NCBI RefSeq assembly: GCF_001723175.1
Contig: NC_064651.1
Coordinates: 434,001 to 498,000, forward strand
Length of the DNA stretch: 64,000 nucleotides
Direction: 5' to 3'
DNA from: Penicillium oxalicum
Lineage: Eukaryota > Ascomycota > Eurotiomycetes > Eurotiales > Aspergillaceae
Shown piece after piece: positions 1 to 11,866 of this stretch. Each line of letters begins with the position of its first letter. Within the stretch, counting starts at the first letter, position 1. Both the position numbers and the translations under genes were made by a program. The notes under the pieces were generated by a model, which did not search any database, had not been told where the DNA came from, and was given only the letters and a program-made list of their open reading frames with translations.

Positions 1-1437
1 ACCGATTGCGAAGCACGTAGCGGGGTGGGAGGGAAGACACCATTGGTGGAGGTTGGGAGGAACAGGATTTGGCGCGTGTGGTCTGACGAGGGGAGGGAGA
101 CTGGGGCACACGGCTGGGAAGGATGTGGACAGACGAGGATCGCAAGATCGAGATCGGGGGAGCTGCGGTTCAAATGGTGGCCCGTGGAAAGAAGGGAAGA
201 GCAAAAGGATGGATGACTCAAGGAATCAAGGTCTCATCATTGATCGTCACTGAAAATATGAAATGACAACCGGATGGGAGCAGCTGCAAGCTGGAAGCTA
301 GAAACCGGACGCTAGAAGCTAAAAGGAATGAAAGGATCAATAATAACAAAATAACGAGGACCCTGAAGAGAGCCGAGGAAACAAATCTAGGTAGTCCGTT
401 GAATTTCCCGCGCAGCTAGTGGTCCGTTTGCTCCGCTCGGAATCCTAGGATGAATTGTGAGTCCACCGAATCCATCTTTTTACCAATGACTCTTTTCCAT
501 AGCGGGCGAGACATCCTCAAGTTCACGGGAGATTCAGTGATTATTTTTCCTTCCCCTTCTGTCTATCGGCAGTGAATACTTCTAAGACTCTGCTGACTCG
601 ACAGAAATCTTGAGTGTTGATCAGTTTCTAGCTCGACACCGATGATATCACAGTGACAGTGGGGGGCTGCGTTGACCAATCAGCCACCGGGGATGGTCAT
701 CCCGCCCGACTGGATCTGCGGGTCGATCGGAGGCCCAGACATGCTTGCGTTCTTCCATGGCAGCTGCTCGCGGACCCAACAGAGTCATCCTCATACGATG
801 ATTAGCGAGATGATGTGGAATACAGACATTAGATATCAGATATGGTACTGATTATATACTCATAGCATACCCTACTAGACAGTACATGACTACTTGCCGC
901 CTCAATACCCACAGTGACTCAACCTACAGTTGCACATTTTCAGTCCCTTTCTGGTGCATCGTGGATAAAGTAGAGGTTTGTGATCTCTATAGACAAACCA
1001 GATTTAGATTGACAGGCGCTGTTGACAAGGTTTCAGGTCGATGAGGGACGAAAGGCCAGATCATGTCTCGGTCGAAAATCCACGCCATCCGCGTTACCCC
1101 GTCCTGGTCAACACCAAAGACGGCTTCCTGGTCTCTCTCGTATGTGTGAGGGGGCACGGTAATTGGAAGCTTCATAGTCCGTCGGAAGAGTACAGCCTGG
1201 CGGCGATGAGCTGGCCACCCAGTCCCGCACGGTAAAAGAGAGCTTCGGCCAAGAAGACCACAAGAAAAGTAGAAACGAAAGAAACAAAAAGGGTGCCATG
1301 ACAGTTCGACATATACATATATCACATGGATCCAAATCCGAGCCGGAACGCCGACCGCCAATGTAGTAGAAAAATCAAAAGACATCCTCGTGGAAAGAGG
1401 GCGTACTGTATATCAGAACAAAGCAACCATTTGCCCT
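1..1437. other. Left-edge stretch without a recognised gene
   Basis: I see no supported gene here. Short open frames lie near the left edge and at 987-1385 on the minus strand, but they have no recognisable domain, no convincing splice pattern and a composition like untranslated DNA. The right end (about 1300-1437) is the 3' flank of the minus-strand Rpa43 gene. A small direct repeat of an 'agaagcta/gaagctag' type lies near 288-322. The first few hundred bases could be flank or untranslated sequence of a gene that ends before the window, which cannot be judged from here. Confidence 0.5.
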
Positions 1438-2688
1438 CTATTTCTTGCTCTTCTCCTTTTTCTCCTTCTTTTCCTTCTTCTCCGTCTTGTCCTTCGACTT
1501 GGACTTGTCCTTCTTTTCTTTCTTTTCCTTCTTCTCCTTGGTCTTCTTCTCGGCGGGCTCGGTCTCATCCTCCTCCTGCCCAGTAGGCTCTTCGATCTCT
1601 ACCACGGAGACATCCACCACGGAGTCTGCCGCTGGAGAGCTCGAGATAGGAATGATCCGCGCATTCCTCTTATGAGGCGAGGCCAAGAAGGATGGAGGCA
1701 GCGCATGGCCCTGTCGCTCTGCCGCCAGAAGCGCTTGCTCTTCCTCGTCAGTCAACATGGTACCCTCGATGCTCAGGAAGCCGCGGTCCCGATCCGACCC
1801 GGGAATCACATCAATGTCAACCACACGGAATTTGATGGTACCGCGCACTTTGTGGCCCGAGACAGACTGGAAGTGACCACTGGCCGCCTCCTCTTCTTCC
1901 GCCTCACCGTCAATGTCCACCTCGTCAATCGCCTTCGCGGCAGGCTGGAAAAGTTCCTTCGCGGCATCGAAACTGGGAGGCACTCCACTGACGCCAGACT
2001 CGTCGTCGGTAGTAAGATCTTTGTGAGTATTCTCGGGCATCTCATCATCCTCACCCGGAGGAACCCAGGTCCACGATGTCGGGAGTCGCTTGCGCTCGAT
2101 GCCCACAGAGAACAAGTTGAAGACGACAGCGCCCATAAAGCCCTCCGATTGCACATTGACCCATCCTTCAAGCGTTTGACCGCGCTGGGGCCGGAAAATC
2201 AGGAATGTGGCGGTCAGGTAGACGTACAAGACGCCGTATTCGTCCGCGCTGCGGGCCAGGGTGAGCGGCTGAGGGTTGGGATCGGAGGAGCCGTTGCGGG
2301 ATCTAGACGATGGAGGCGTGGCGGAGATAGAGGCATGGCTGTAGGCCAGGACAACACCCTTCAAGGGTGGGTAATAGGTAAGAAGTAGTGGGGACAGATG
2401 CTCAGCGAGCAGTGATTGAAGCGCGACGGTCGACGAGATGGAGATGGGCGCCAGCGGCAGGTACAGGGTGGCCGTAGTGAGGGAGAATGGGGATCCGGAG
2501 CCGTCGGCAGACTTTGCGCCTGCGCTGGTGGAGGTGCTGCTTTTTTTGCCTTGAGAAGTCTCGGTGCCGTTCGGCAGAGGCTGCTTGCGCTTTTTTGACG
2601 GTGAGGCGTCTTTGGTCTTGTGCTTGCGTTTGCGCTCGACCTCAGCAGGTCTGGGTGAAGTGTCGAGATCCATTGCGTCGATGGTCAT
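1438..2688 (-). CDS. rpa43: RNA polymerase I subunit Rpa43
   Basis: A single exon of 416 codons if translation begins at the ATG at 2688; a second in-frame ATG at 2673 is equally possible. The product has a basic, Ser/Lys-rich N-terminus (about 1-65), an Rpb7-N-like region (about 67-160, with LPLAPISIS and YPPLKGVVLAYS), then an OB-fold-like region (about 165-320, with EGFMGAVVFNLFSVGI), interrupted by an acidic insert. It ends in a Lys-rich tail of KKEKKEK-type repeats (about 375-416). This layout matches fungal Rpa43, which with Rpa14 forms the Pol I stalk that binds Rrn3 and drives rRNA transcription in the nucleolus. The identification rests on domain order and remembered family sequence. 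It is divergent from the J-domain gene, with 329 bases between start codons. The 332-codon frame on the opposite strand at 1390-2388 is an antisense shadow. Confidence 0.82.
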   Translation of the reverse strand: MTIDAMDLDTSPRPAEVERKRKHKTKDASPSKKRKQPLPNGTETSQGKKSSTSTSAGAKSADGSGSPFSLTTATLYLPLAPISISSTVALQSLLAEHLSPLLLTYYPPLKGVVLAYSHASISATPPSSRSRNGSSDPNPQPLTLARSADEYGVLYVYLTATFLIFRPQRGQTLEGWVNVQSEGFMGAVVFNLFSVGIERKRLPTSWTWVPPGEDDEMPENTHKDLTTDDESGVSGVPPSFDAAKELFQPAAKAIDEVDIDGEAEEEEAASGHFQSVSGHKVRGTIKFRVVDIDVIPGSDRDRGFLSIEGTMLTDEEEQALLAAERQGHALPPSFLASPHKRNARIIPISSSPAADSVVDVSVVEIEEPTGQEEDETEPAEKKTKEKKEKKEKKDKSKSKDKTEKKEKKEKKEKSKK

Positions 2689-3017
2689 TCTGAGGACGCA
2701 ATTGAGCGCTCTGCGCAACCGCGGAGCGTAGGTTTATAGGCGGGATTGCTGGAGATCTCGTCTCGTCCGATCTTGGAAATCAAGAACTTTTTTTTTTCCA
2801 TCTTCATTCTGCGCTGGACGAAGGCGGTGGGGGGTGGTTCGGGCGGTGAAGAACCACATGGGGTGTGACCGCCCGAAGCAACGGTCTTTAGGGCCAAAGT
2901 CTCACGAAAGTCGCCAGCCTGGCCCTTTGGGATTGTGGTCATCACATCTCTTTTCTTTTCCTCCCGAAGCGCTGGGGCCCGGCTTCAAGCTGCTGACTGA
3001 TTTTGGACCATCTTGCC
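2689..3017. promoter_or_regulatory. Shared upstream region of rpa43 and J-protein gene
   Basis: The 329 bases between two divergent start codons must hold both promoters. A T9 tract lies at about 2789-2797 and a pyrimidine-rich patch (tctcttttcttttcctccc) at about 2946-2964, typical of fungal 5' flanks. No specific binding site can be assigned with confidence. Confidence 0.5.
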
Positions 3018-4265
3018 ATGGCATCTATTTTGCCCTTTATTGGGTGGGCGATTCTTCCAAATGTATGTTGACCGGAGGCGGAGCGGAAGGAGAGGTCGCA
3101 TGTCGCATTGTATACAACAAACCCCGGTGTAGTTCTTTGCTAATTTCCAACGCAGTACGCCACATCCTTCCTTCAAAGTATCTACTATGGCATCACCGTC
3201 CGAGCAGGCGATCCACGCCCAATGCCTCAAACTCCTCGATTTGAGCGCGATCGACGCCGGATATTCATCTTTGTGATTGTGAGCTATCTCTTGTACACGC
3301 TCTACGAGTCCTTTCACCAAGTTCAAGTCGCGGGCGACTACTATCAAATGCTCGGTGTGTCGCCATTTGCCGATGAGCGCACCATCAAGTCAAGGTTCCG
3401 CAAAGTGGCCGCTCAATTCCATCCGGACAAGGTCGGGCTCGACAACGGTGCCGAGGCACAGTTTATTTTCCTGCGTCGCGCTCAGGAGACGCTCGCCGAT
3501 CCGGTCAAACGATTTGCATACGACCGTTTTGGACCTGACATGATGAGCTGGGGCGATTTGAAGACCATGCGCGATTATGTGACAACATCACTGTCAAAGT
3601 CGCTTCTTCCACAGTATATCGGAGGCTTTGCGACAATGATTGTGCTGAACTGGCTGTGGTGGGCGAATTGGGGACGCTACGTAAGCACTCCCTCAGAATC
3701 TGGACACTCTCTTCGATGCGTGTATTCAGAGAGCTTTTTCCCTTCCTGCGCAAGTGGTCTGACTTCTCTTGTCATTTAGTGGCGTTTCTTCACCTTTGCT
3801 GCCCTGCTCACCCTCGAACTCGGCTTGATCACCCACCCTCAAGCGGTCTTTATGCCCACCTCATACCTCCCTTCTGCAATTCGTGCCTGGATCCCCGGCG
3901 AGAAGTCTTTCTACCTCCTGCCCTTCCAGATTCTCACACTTGCCCGCCGCGCCTCCATCACTCTCCACATCTTTATCTCGCAAATGGCTCCGCCCAAGGC
4001 CTCCACCAGCAAAGGCGATGCCCTCTCCCCGCAAACCATGCAACGGCTCGGCCAAGTGGTACAGTTATCACGAGCCACGGACTTTGAGGCCACGCGACTG
4101 ATGCAGTTGGGTCTTGCACCGTTCCGTGGCGACCGTGAGAGTGTGTCGGCGCTGCGACGGGGGATGAAGGAGGGGCTAATTCTGGGAGGCGTGAGGGCTA
4201 GTCCTGAAGTACAAAGAGCGATTGCGCAGGTGATGGACAGACGCAAGGCTGAGACTGCTAGATGA
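3018..4265 (+). CDS. Membrane-anchored J-domain co-chaperone (Erj5-like)
   Basis: Proposed exons are 3018-3062, 3156-3680 and 3780-4265, giving 351 residues; both introns lie in phase 0 with standard ends. The short first exon (MASILPFIGWAILPN) is supported because it joins smoothly to YATSFLQSIYYGITVRAGDP. A hydrophobic segment (about 51-68) is followed by a J domain (about 75-142) with the diagnostic HPD at 104-106. Two further hydrophobic stretches follow (about 165-185 and 191-210), then a basic C-terminal region. HPD J domains stimulate Hsp70 ATPase activity. Membrane segments next to the J domain suggest an ER co-chaperone such as yeast Erj5, but that assignment is inference; the J domain itself is clear. 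Confidence 0.8.
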
Positions 4266-6836
4266 GAGATCTATTGCATGAGAAGAGACGATGTCGGCCA
4301 GTCACTTTAGGCTGAATATGAAATTCCTTGTAAATTTTGATCCTGGACTCGAAACCTGGAACCTAGATCAAAGTGATATGTTTATGAAACTGCTTCATGT
4401 GGAATGGAGCTTGCAGATGGATGCCGTCTTTGGACTTTCCCCTCTGCTCTTATTGTGTAATCATTGCCCTTCTTCTTCTTCTTCTTCTTCTTCTTCTTCT
4501 TCTCCTCTTCCTCCTCCTCCTTATCGACTTGTTGCCGGTTTATAACGGGAAAGCGCCCGCGTGGATGCCATGGTTCTCTCCCATTTCCCTTATGGGTTTT
4601 TTCCCCGAGTTGTGCCGTGGAGGGTTTCCAGTAACTCGCCCCAGCTGAACCGTCCAGTGGGCTTCTCTGCGGTTGGTGTTGGCAACTGACTTTGATCCAC
4701 GACTCTTGAACCGATGATTTGGACTTCTGTACCACACCCGATCGAGACCCATTTCCCTTCCACCAGCCCCATTCCCACCTCCATCTACCGGGCAAATATT
4801 CGCTACTTCATCATCCTCATCAAACTGGGATAAGTGTATATCCCCACTGAAACCAATAAGTCTCCAACGAAAAAGGCAGTTTCAGCCAGGGGAATGATAT
4901 ACATATGGCGATACTAAAAGTACTCGTGACTCCATGTCCTCGTGAATGCTCGAATTCGGAACCACGGGCTGTTAGAGCTCCACTCGAGAGCGAGATGAGA
5001 AGCTCTGGTGTGGCGAGGCTCGATATTTTTTTGGTGGTTTTTTTTTTCTCGGAAAAGGTGTACAGTAAATACGCGGAGGATGGGAAAGGATGGAATTGCC
5101 CACTGGGTCCAGTGCCGAGAAAGTGGCGTGCGTGATCGCAGCACGGATCATTCACTGGGTTCTGAACTTGTTCAGATGACGCGAGCGACATGCTCGGCGA
5201 CCTTGTAGCTGTTGAGGTAGATACTTCATGCTCAAGGGTAGGTATCGAAGAGAAAGGGAGGTCACGAAGAAAGAAAGGGTGACAGACAAGGATTTCTAGT
5301 TCTGTTTGAGAAAGAGCATTGTGAGTACTTGTGTACGGTCTATGTGTGTGGCTCTGTGCAGTTCTATTTTGGGGCTTTGGGATTCGAGGTCCTTGTAGAA
5401 GCTTTGTCATCGGATAGGTGCAATAGTAGCCTGAATCAGAGTAGGAGGTGAAAAGCTTTAGGTACTAGGCTCATTTGTGGTGAGAATGATTGTAGGATTG
5501 CCGTGATTGTCCGGATGCAGATCCAGCGGTCTTTTGCTGGTCGCAGGGTTATCCTGAACGGCCCTGTGGTTAGTTAGGCTGATTTAACTAGCTATCTACT
5601 AGAGCTCGTCCTGTGGGTGGTCGTTTGTAGTGTTCACTGTTCACTGTTTAGTGCATATTGGTGAAAATGCGGAAATTCAAAGGTTTTTTTTTTCTGGTAT
5701 CCGTTGATCACCATTTGCTCCGTGAATAAGACCGTCTCGATTTAGACCGCTAGATGGATCATGTTCGGGATGCGGCGGAGCGGCGACTGGAATGAGATCC
5801 GTCGGAAATGGAGGGTGATGACCCAGGCGTATCCTGAGAAATTTTTTTTTCCTTCTGGTCCTTGCCGTGACTTAGGGCTGGCGTTGATGGTTTAGTCATA
5901 TAGACATGGAGAAAACTATTGTATATAGTATTGAAATTGAGAGTAGGTTCTTGACTTTCTCAGTTGAATAAAGCATATGAGAATAGCTCCAGAAAAATGA
6001 CTGGTCAAATGAGTGGCTTCGGTGCGATTCACACCGTCGTGATCCACCGGAACTAGTGATGAACATTCTTTCATGTCGCCGTCCAGCGATCAAATCATCA
6101 GGTCGGAGGGACGTGCATTTGGCAGACGGACGCCAGTCCGGCGCAGAGGGAAGATCTGCTGGCATTCTGAGCCTGGTATTGGTATGGTCATCCAGGCTCA
6201 GACGGGGCTCATCTGTGGCGGGAACTGGCGGCCAGTTCCACTGAACTTGGCCCCCGGATCACTGGTAATACCGTGACACTCCCGCGACGCCTCACCTTCC
6301 CCGTCCAGAGAGGCCGAGTACAGGCGCCCCCTTTCGTACCAGACCGGAGCTGAGCCCTTCCCATACAAAGTGGAAAGGCCGTACCACCAAATGTGTCGCT
6401 CACGAAAAGAACCTTCTCCCCCATCGTCAGAGAACAGAAAGATGAAATCCACTTCAACCTTGCCCACCAACCACCCCCCCCCTGGCTTCCCTTCTTTCAC
6501 CTCTCCCCCACCCTTTTTCCTTTCCCTTTCTCTTCTCCCATCTCCCTCATCACTTCCACTCCTCCGGACTATGAGTCTCTACTTCTCTCGGCTCCACGAT
6601 CCATCACCCTCGCCCCAGCCTGCAATCTCGTGAACGGGAGAGTGGAAAAAAAAAACGAGAAACACTAAAGGAATTTTCAGCCACGTCACGGTCGGCCGCC
6701 CACTCAATCATCCGACCACTCGTTGTTTCATCCATCCATCTTGTCCGCGACGCATCAACGTCATCAACACGCTCATCACGAGTAGTTCACGCCTCAACAT
6801 CTCCTCGGTGTCCTCGGCATCAGACTCACCTCCACC
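4266..6836. other. Intergenic stretch between J-protein gene and ies4
   Basis: No supported gene in 2.6 kb. It holds a CTT microsatellite (4469-4503), T-rich tracts near 5030-5050, 5684-5692 and 5840-5849, and from about 6440 a strongly pyrimidine-rich stretch that is probably the promoter and 5' leader of the ies4-like gene. The longest open frame (4820-5410, minus, 196 codons) has no recognisable motif and looks like chance. Confidence 0.5.
4469..4503. repeat. CTT microsatellite
   Basis: About 11.7 perfect CTT units run from 4469 to 4503, followed by imperfect CTC/CTT units to about 4522. It lies about 200 bases after the stop of the J-protein gene, so it may be in that 3' UTR. It creates poly-Ser, poly-Leu and poly-Lys artefact frames. 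Confidence 0.95.
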
Positions 6837-7795
6837 ATGCCCGCCGGTTCTGCTTCTAACGGTCGCTCCAATCGAGCTGGAATCACTAAGAATGCCTCCC
6901 CACAGCTTCTGGTGACGCTCAAGCTGGGGCCCGAGGTCTTGCAACAGTTCCTGGAAGAGCCTCACGACACCTCCGACACCAAGACACCTGAACCCTCATC
7001 CCTACCCGACAAGGCCGAGCAATCCTCTCCAGCCTCTTCTGTCGAGGCTCCTGTCGCTCGCCCATCTGCAGACGTGGAATCCAATGCGGACGTAACCTCG
7101 ACACCCGCGACAGGAGTGACTCCAGGTGATACGCCTCGACGGAAGGGGATCCCGGGCCCTAAACCAGGGAGCAAGCGTGGCAATGGATCATCCGAGCCCG
7201 TTGCCCGTGTGCGTGGTCGACCTGGTCCGAAAAAGAAAGCTCGTCTGTAAGTCATTCCCTCTCCAGCACTACCACCTCCTTTGGTTCTCCTTTTCTTCAC
7301 CCCCTGCCACCCGTCCCCGCGTATCTGCCTTTTTATGTTGTTCCGCATCAATCGGTAACATGTTGACTGACATACCATACTCGTCCTAGTGAGGATGGCA
7401 GTGAACCAGGCAAGTCGTCCATGGCACCTCGGCTCGGACCAAAGGCCAATACGGGCGCAATCAATGCACATCTCCGCGCTCTCGATCGTACCGGTGCGCC
7501 CTGTCGCAAGTGGGAGCGCAAGTCTCTGAAGCTGCGCAGCTTTACCGGCGTCATCTGGCAGGTCCCCACTTGGGGCAGCCATAAACTGGCGAAGGCCGAG
7601 TCTGAGGAGAACCCGACCTCCACTGCCCTGACGAACGGCGACTCCGACTCCAAGAACCTCGCTGCCCCTGGTACAGAAACTAGGAATGGGAGCAGTGCGG
7701 TCCCCAGTGAGAAGAGCAATGGAGACACCGAACTCACGCCGGCACCCTCCAACATTGTCGAGCCTTCCTCTCCAGCGATTGCCATGGCTGCGTGA
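6837..7795 (+). CDS. ies4: INO80 chromatin-remodelling complex subunit Ies4-like
   Basis: Two exons, 6837-7246 and 7390-7795, joined in phase 2, encode 271 residues. The N-terminal part has a short conserved-looking segment (LLVTLKLGPEVLQQF, about 23-37), then a disordered Ser/Pro region. A cluster of basic, AT-hook-like patches follows, with GIPGPKPGSKRG and RGRPGPKKKARL (about 105-137). The C-terminal exon contains LGPKANTGAINAHLRALDR and RKWERKSLKLRSFTGVIWQVPTW, which I associate with the fungal Ies4 family (formerly DUF1711). Ies4 is a small subunit of the INO80 remodeller, which moves and edits nucleosomes and acts in DNA damage responses. The call is from remembered family sequence. The rest of the C-terminus is low complexity. 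The ATG follows a C/A-rich leader (cacctccacc). Confidence 0.7.
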
Positions 7796-9308
7796 TGAGG
7801 GCTTGTACGTTGCATTGATTGTCCCTTTCTTCTTCACCTTTTTTTTTCTTTCTTTTTTTTGGCTATTTTGGAGTCATCGCTTCCTTTTTTCTTGATGGGA
7901 TTCTGTCTGTTCTTTTTGCGTCATTTCAGGATTCTTGGACTACACGGTATTGGGGTTCTCTTTTCTTTTGTTTTTAATTTCTTTTTGTGGCGTCTTGTGG
8001 TCAGGAAATGGGTTGGGTCATCATCGTGGGTTCTCTTGCGGGTCTCATTGTGCCATGTGGAAGCAGTATCAGCCAGTGTCAGCAGGCAAAGATCTTGTCT
8101 GGTCGTCCACTGGAGCAAACTCTCCAGTGTGAAAATTTCTTTTTTTGTAACATAGTTCCTTGCGATGTCTCTACAGTCGTTGGCATCTCATGGTTTTCTT
8201 TTTCATTTCCAGGTCTGATTTCTTGGATGTTGTTTTCTTTGTGGTCTCGAGTCCCTCGCGGTGTCCCTCACTGTAAGGGTGGTATATATTGCCCGTTAGA
8301 TTGGGTCGGCTCCTGGAGTAGAAGCTGGAGCACTAGAATTGCACAGTGTACAGTGTACCCTCTGTGTTCTGGCATCGTGTGAATCGTGTGAATGATGGAC
8401 AGTGTTGATCAGTCGGCTCGGTATGACTGCCACCCCTGTGCCAGAGCGAATGTTCTTGTGTCAGCTCCAGGGAGGACTAGCCCTGCACGGCTGTGCAATT
8501 GAAGGTCCATGATCTTGGGGTAGTACACCAGGGAGGTAGCACTGGAAAATACGCTGCAGCCTTCAAGAGGTACACGTCTACTCAACACAACTGCGCAGAC
8601 TGCAGACTGAACAGGGAGCAGATCTCGTGACAGTAGCGCTCCGTGCTCCTCTTGTCTCTCAGAGTCTCTTCTGTCCTTTCCCCCCTCCTCTCCTCCTTTC
8701 TCATTCCCCTCGTATACGCGTTTCCCCGCAATTCACCACCGTCAAAGCACGCCTGAAGTCTTTGAACGTTTTTCTTTTTTCTTTTTCTCTTGAACGAGTC
8801 TGTATGTTTCACCTCTTGTAAATTTAAACGTATATTGATTCTCGGCCTGAAGAGGGCAGACCAGGGTGGACAGCCTCGGCGCTGCCCAAGATCTCCTCTC
8901 GTCTAGTTTCCGAGAGGTGATAGCCCACTGTCTGAATACTTCGCATTGGGAGGGAAGAGGATCACCCTCTTTGCTGTTGGCGCAACGATCTCGGTGCTGT
9001 TTCCGGTCACTCCAGATGACCCGCTTGTCAGGTAGCATCAGCACTACTCGGGTTGAGTTGACGCCGATAGCCAGAAGGCGGCTGGCGATAGACTCGAAGA
9101 AGAGCAAAAGGGACGGGCAGGCTCTGTGGAGCACACCAACAGGACTGTCGTCGCCGTTGTCCTCGTGGTCTTCGTTGTGGTCGTGGTCGTGGTCGTTATT
9201 AGGTGGGTTGCCAATCGCCCGTTTCGGCGTCACCGTCATCCACTCGTGCGGCGCTGCCACTTGCTGCTGCCCCCGCCGTTCCGTTCGGTGGATGACTTGA
9301 GACCCGCC
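7796..9308. other. Intergenic stretch between ies4 and gid1
   Basis: No supported gene. The first 400 bases are T-rich with several T6-T9 runs and are probably the ies4 3' UTR and terminator region. From about 8640 the sequence becomes pyrimidine-rich and then GC-richer, as expected for the promoter and leader of the next gene. A frame open from 9126 is in phase with gid1 and is discussed there. Confidence 0.5.
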
Positions 9309-11866
9309 ATGGCCGACCTGCCTTTCCCCGGTGGAGCTCCTCCAGCTCCTCCATCATACAACCTCTCCTCCGCTCCCCGCCGCTCCTCCTACGCTTCGAT
9401 CGTCTCGGGTACTGCCTTGTCGCCTCCAATCTCTCGCTCCTTCTCACATCTCTTGAGCTCCAGTACCGCTGCTGCTACCGCTACTGCTACTGCCTCCGCC
9501 TCTCTGCATCTTCCAACCTTCTCCCCGCCCGACGGTCGCTTTCCCCCGCGGGCCTGGTCCGGCCTGGATGCCGCAGACATGCACTTGAACTCCGCCTGGC
9601 GGCCCTCGGGGTCTCCAGACTCGTCCTTGCCCGCATACTCGCGCAAATACGCAAATTACATCCGCTCCACCGAATATCTCAGTGGCCTAGGTCCGCCAAC
9701 TGATGGGCCCTCTTTCTTCATTCCATCCTACCTTCGCGAATCCCACTACGTCTCCCGCCTGGAAGCCGCACACAGGGCCAAGCTCGCCGCTCAGCAGCGC
9801 GAGGGTCCGGCTGTCACGTCAACGTCGGGCGGTCCGTCGCTCTCAACATCCTCCAGCCATGTCCATCTTCCCCGGATGGCTCCCTCTCATCGGGGCATGA
9901 CCTATGATATTATTGAGAAGGAGCCTCGGACAACACCGCCGTCACCACCACTGGGCCCACTGCCTTCGCAATGGAGTTCCGTCGACAAGCACGCCGGTCT
10001 GGAACTCTCCAATGAAGGGCTGGATGTGCGGTACACGGGACCAGTGCACAAGCATGAGCATGAGGCGGCCGCCTTGCGTGCAGATCACCCTATGCCGCCT
10101 CAATGTGGAATTTACTACTTTGAGATCAAGATTGAATCAAAGCCAAAGGAAGGGTATGTTGACACTGCTTTTTTTTTCTCACCCTCCCTCTTCCGTTCTG
10201 TCCCTTAGCGTGTGATTAAATGAGCGCGAGACTGATGATTCATTTCCCCCCTTTGGACACAGAATGATCGGCATTGGGTTTTCTAGTACCAAAGCTTCCG
10301 TCGAGCGACTTCCCGGATGGGAGCAAGAATCTTGGGCCTATCATGGGGATGATGGAAAATCCTTTTTTGGTGAGAGCCAGGGGCAGGGAAGGCCCTATGG
10401 TCCAACGTTTGGGGTTGGAGATACTGTGGGCTGCGGAGTGGACTTTTCCACAGGCTCGGCGTTTTTCACCAAGAATGGTATATTTCTGGGTATGTACAGA
10501 CCAGGTCAGATTTAGGGGTGGCTTCCACGCTTTTGACTAACATTGCTGTGCAGGTAATGCTTTTCACGAGCTGCGCAATGTGAAACTGTATCCCTCCGTT
10601 GGAATGAAGAGGCAGCCACCTGTTCATTTAAAGGCAAACTTTGGCCAAGAGCCATTCATGTTTGACATTGACGGGATGGTCACAGTAAGTGATACACCTT
10701 GAACCCTTGGTTCCCCTGCCAGGTATTCCGCGCTAACTCCCACTTCAAGACAGAGCGTGCACAGATACGGGCGGAAATCAACGCCACCAGTGCTGATAAC
10801 TTGCAGCCCCCGTTGAATGAGACGGCATTGATGCAGGAACTTGTGGCCCAATTTCTGGCTCACGATGGCTATGTCGAAACAGCCAGAGCCTTTGCAGAAG
10901 GGGTGGCTACCGAAACAGCGGCCTTGCAAAATGGTCAACAAGACCCACTCAAGAAATACGAAGTGGAAGAGGATCGTGAGGCTATCAACCGAAACAGTAA
11001 GACAATCAAAAAAAAAAAGATCCCGGGATGATGTTCGTCTCTGCTCCCTGTGGAGATAGCTCTAACCATCTTCTCGCAGAGATTCGCGCTGCTATCCTTG
11101 ATGGAGATATTGATAAGGCTCTGAAGCTGACAACGGCTTATTATGCAAATGTTCTTGAGGACAACCCGGAGATTCATTTCAAGCTACGCTGCCGTAAATT
11201 CCTGGAGATGATGCGGCGGTCCAACGAATTGACCGCTGGCGCCGCCGCCAGCAAGCGTCGTCGAGCAGATTCACCCGGCGCCGGTATCGGCCATGAGCAT
11301 GCTGTCTTTGATCAGGAGATGGAACTTGATGATGGTCACTGGGATGGGGACGGGGATGGAATGGAAACCGAGGAACCCACTGCAGTGCCCTTTAATGAAG
11401 TGCTCACCGAAGCAGTCCAATATGGCCAGCAGCTCTGCCTAGACTATCCGAGCGACGAGAATGGTGGAGATAGGAAAATGCTTGAGGCCATTTTCTCCTT
11501 GGTGGCATATCCTGATCCACAGAATTCTGTCCATGGTCATTATCTTGATCCTGCAGGTAGAGTGGCCGTGGCAGAGGAGTTGAACTCGGCTATCCTCGGT
11601 ATGTTTTGTCCTCTGTCCTCCTTGTGTGGCTCTTTCGTCTCATTTTGCCCCCCCCTCCTCTTGCTGTCAAACGTTTCGTCGCAACTTGACAAAGCAAAAA
11701 TAGATTTTCTGTCGGATTGCTAATATTGTGGACAGTCTCACTTGGCAAATCATCATCCGCAGCCTTGGAGCGGCTGTACCAACAAACAGAGGCTCTAGTG
11801 AATGAAATTAGCGAAGATGGCGGCGCTGGGGCGTTTATCAATGTTCGACGTGACATTTTTCTTTGA
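9309..11866 (+). CDS. gid1: RanBPM-type GID/CTLH ubiquitin ligase subunit Gid1 (Vid30)
   Basis: Six exons (9309-10153, 10263-10489, 10554-10684, 10750-10996, 11080-11598, 11736-11866) join in consistent phases to encode 699 residues. The N-terminal 230 residues are low complexity (Ser/Ala/Pro). An SPRY domain (about 238-400) contains GIYYFEIKI, GMIGIGFSS, GDTVGCGVDF and a closing FMFDIDGM. A LisH motif follows (about 420-452, LMQELVAQFLAHDGYVETA), then CTLH (about 484-540, IRAAILDGDIDKAL) and a CRA region to the end. This order is diagnostic of the RanBP9/RanBP10/Gid1 family, the scaffold of the GID (CTLH) E3 ligase that degrades gluconeogenic enzymes in yeast. The residues between CTLH and CRA include a basic KRRR patch and an acidic Asp/Gly run. 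The ATG at 9309 is preferred over an in-frame ATG at 9126 that would add a Val-rich leader. Confidence 0.87.

Noticed and set aside
1390..2388. 332-codon open frame antisense to rpa43
   Set aside because: It is a reverse-strand shadow produced by the Lys-rich and acidic codons of rpa43; its Leu/Phe-rich N-terminus comes from the poly-Lys tail.
4820..5410. 196-codon minus-strand frame
   Set aside because: No domain, irregular composition and no splice sites that extend it; likely chance in an AT/GC-balanced intergenic stretch.
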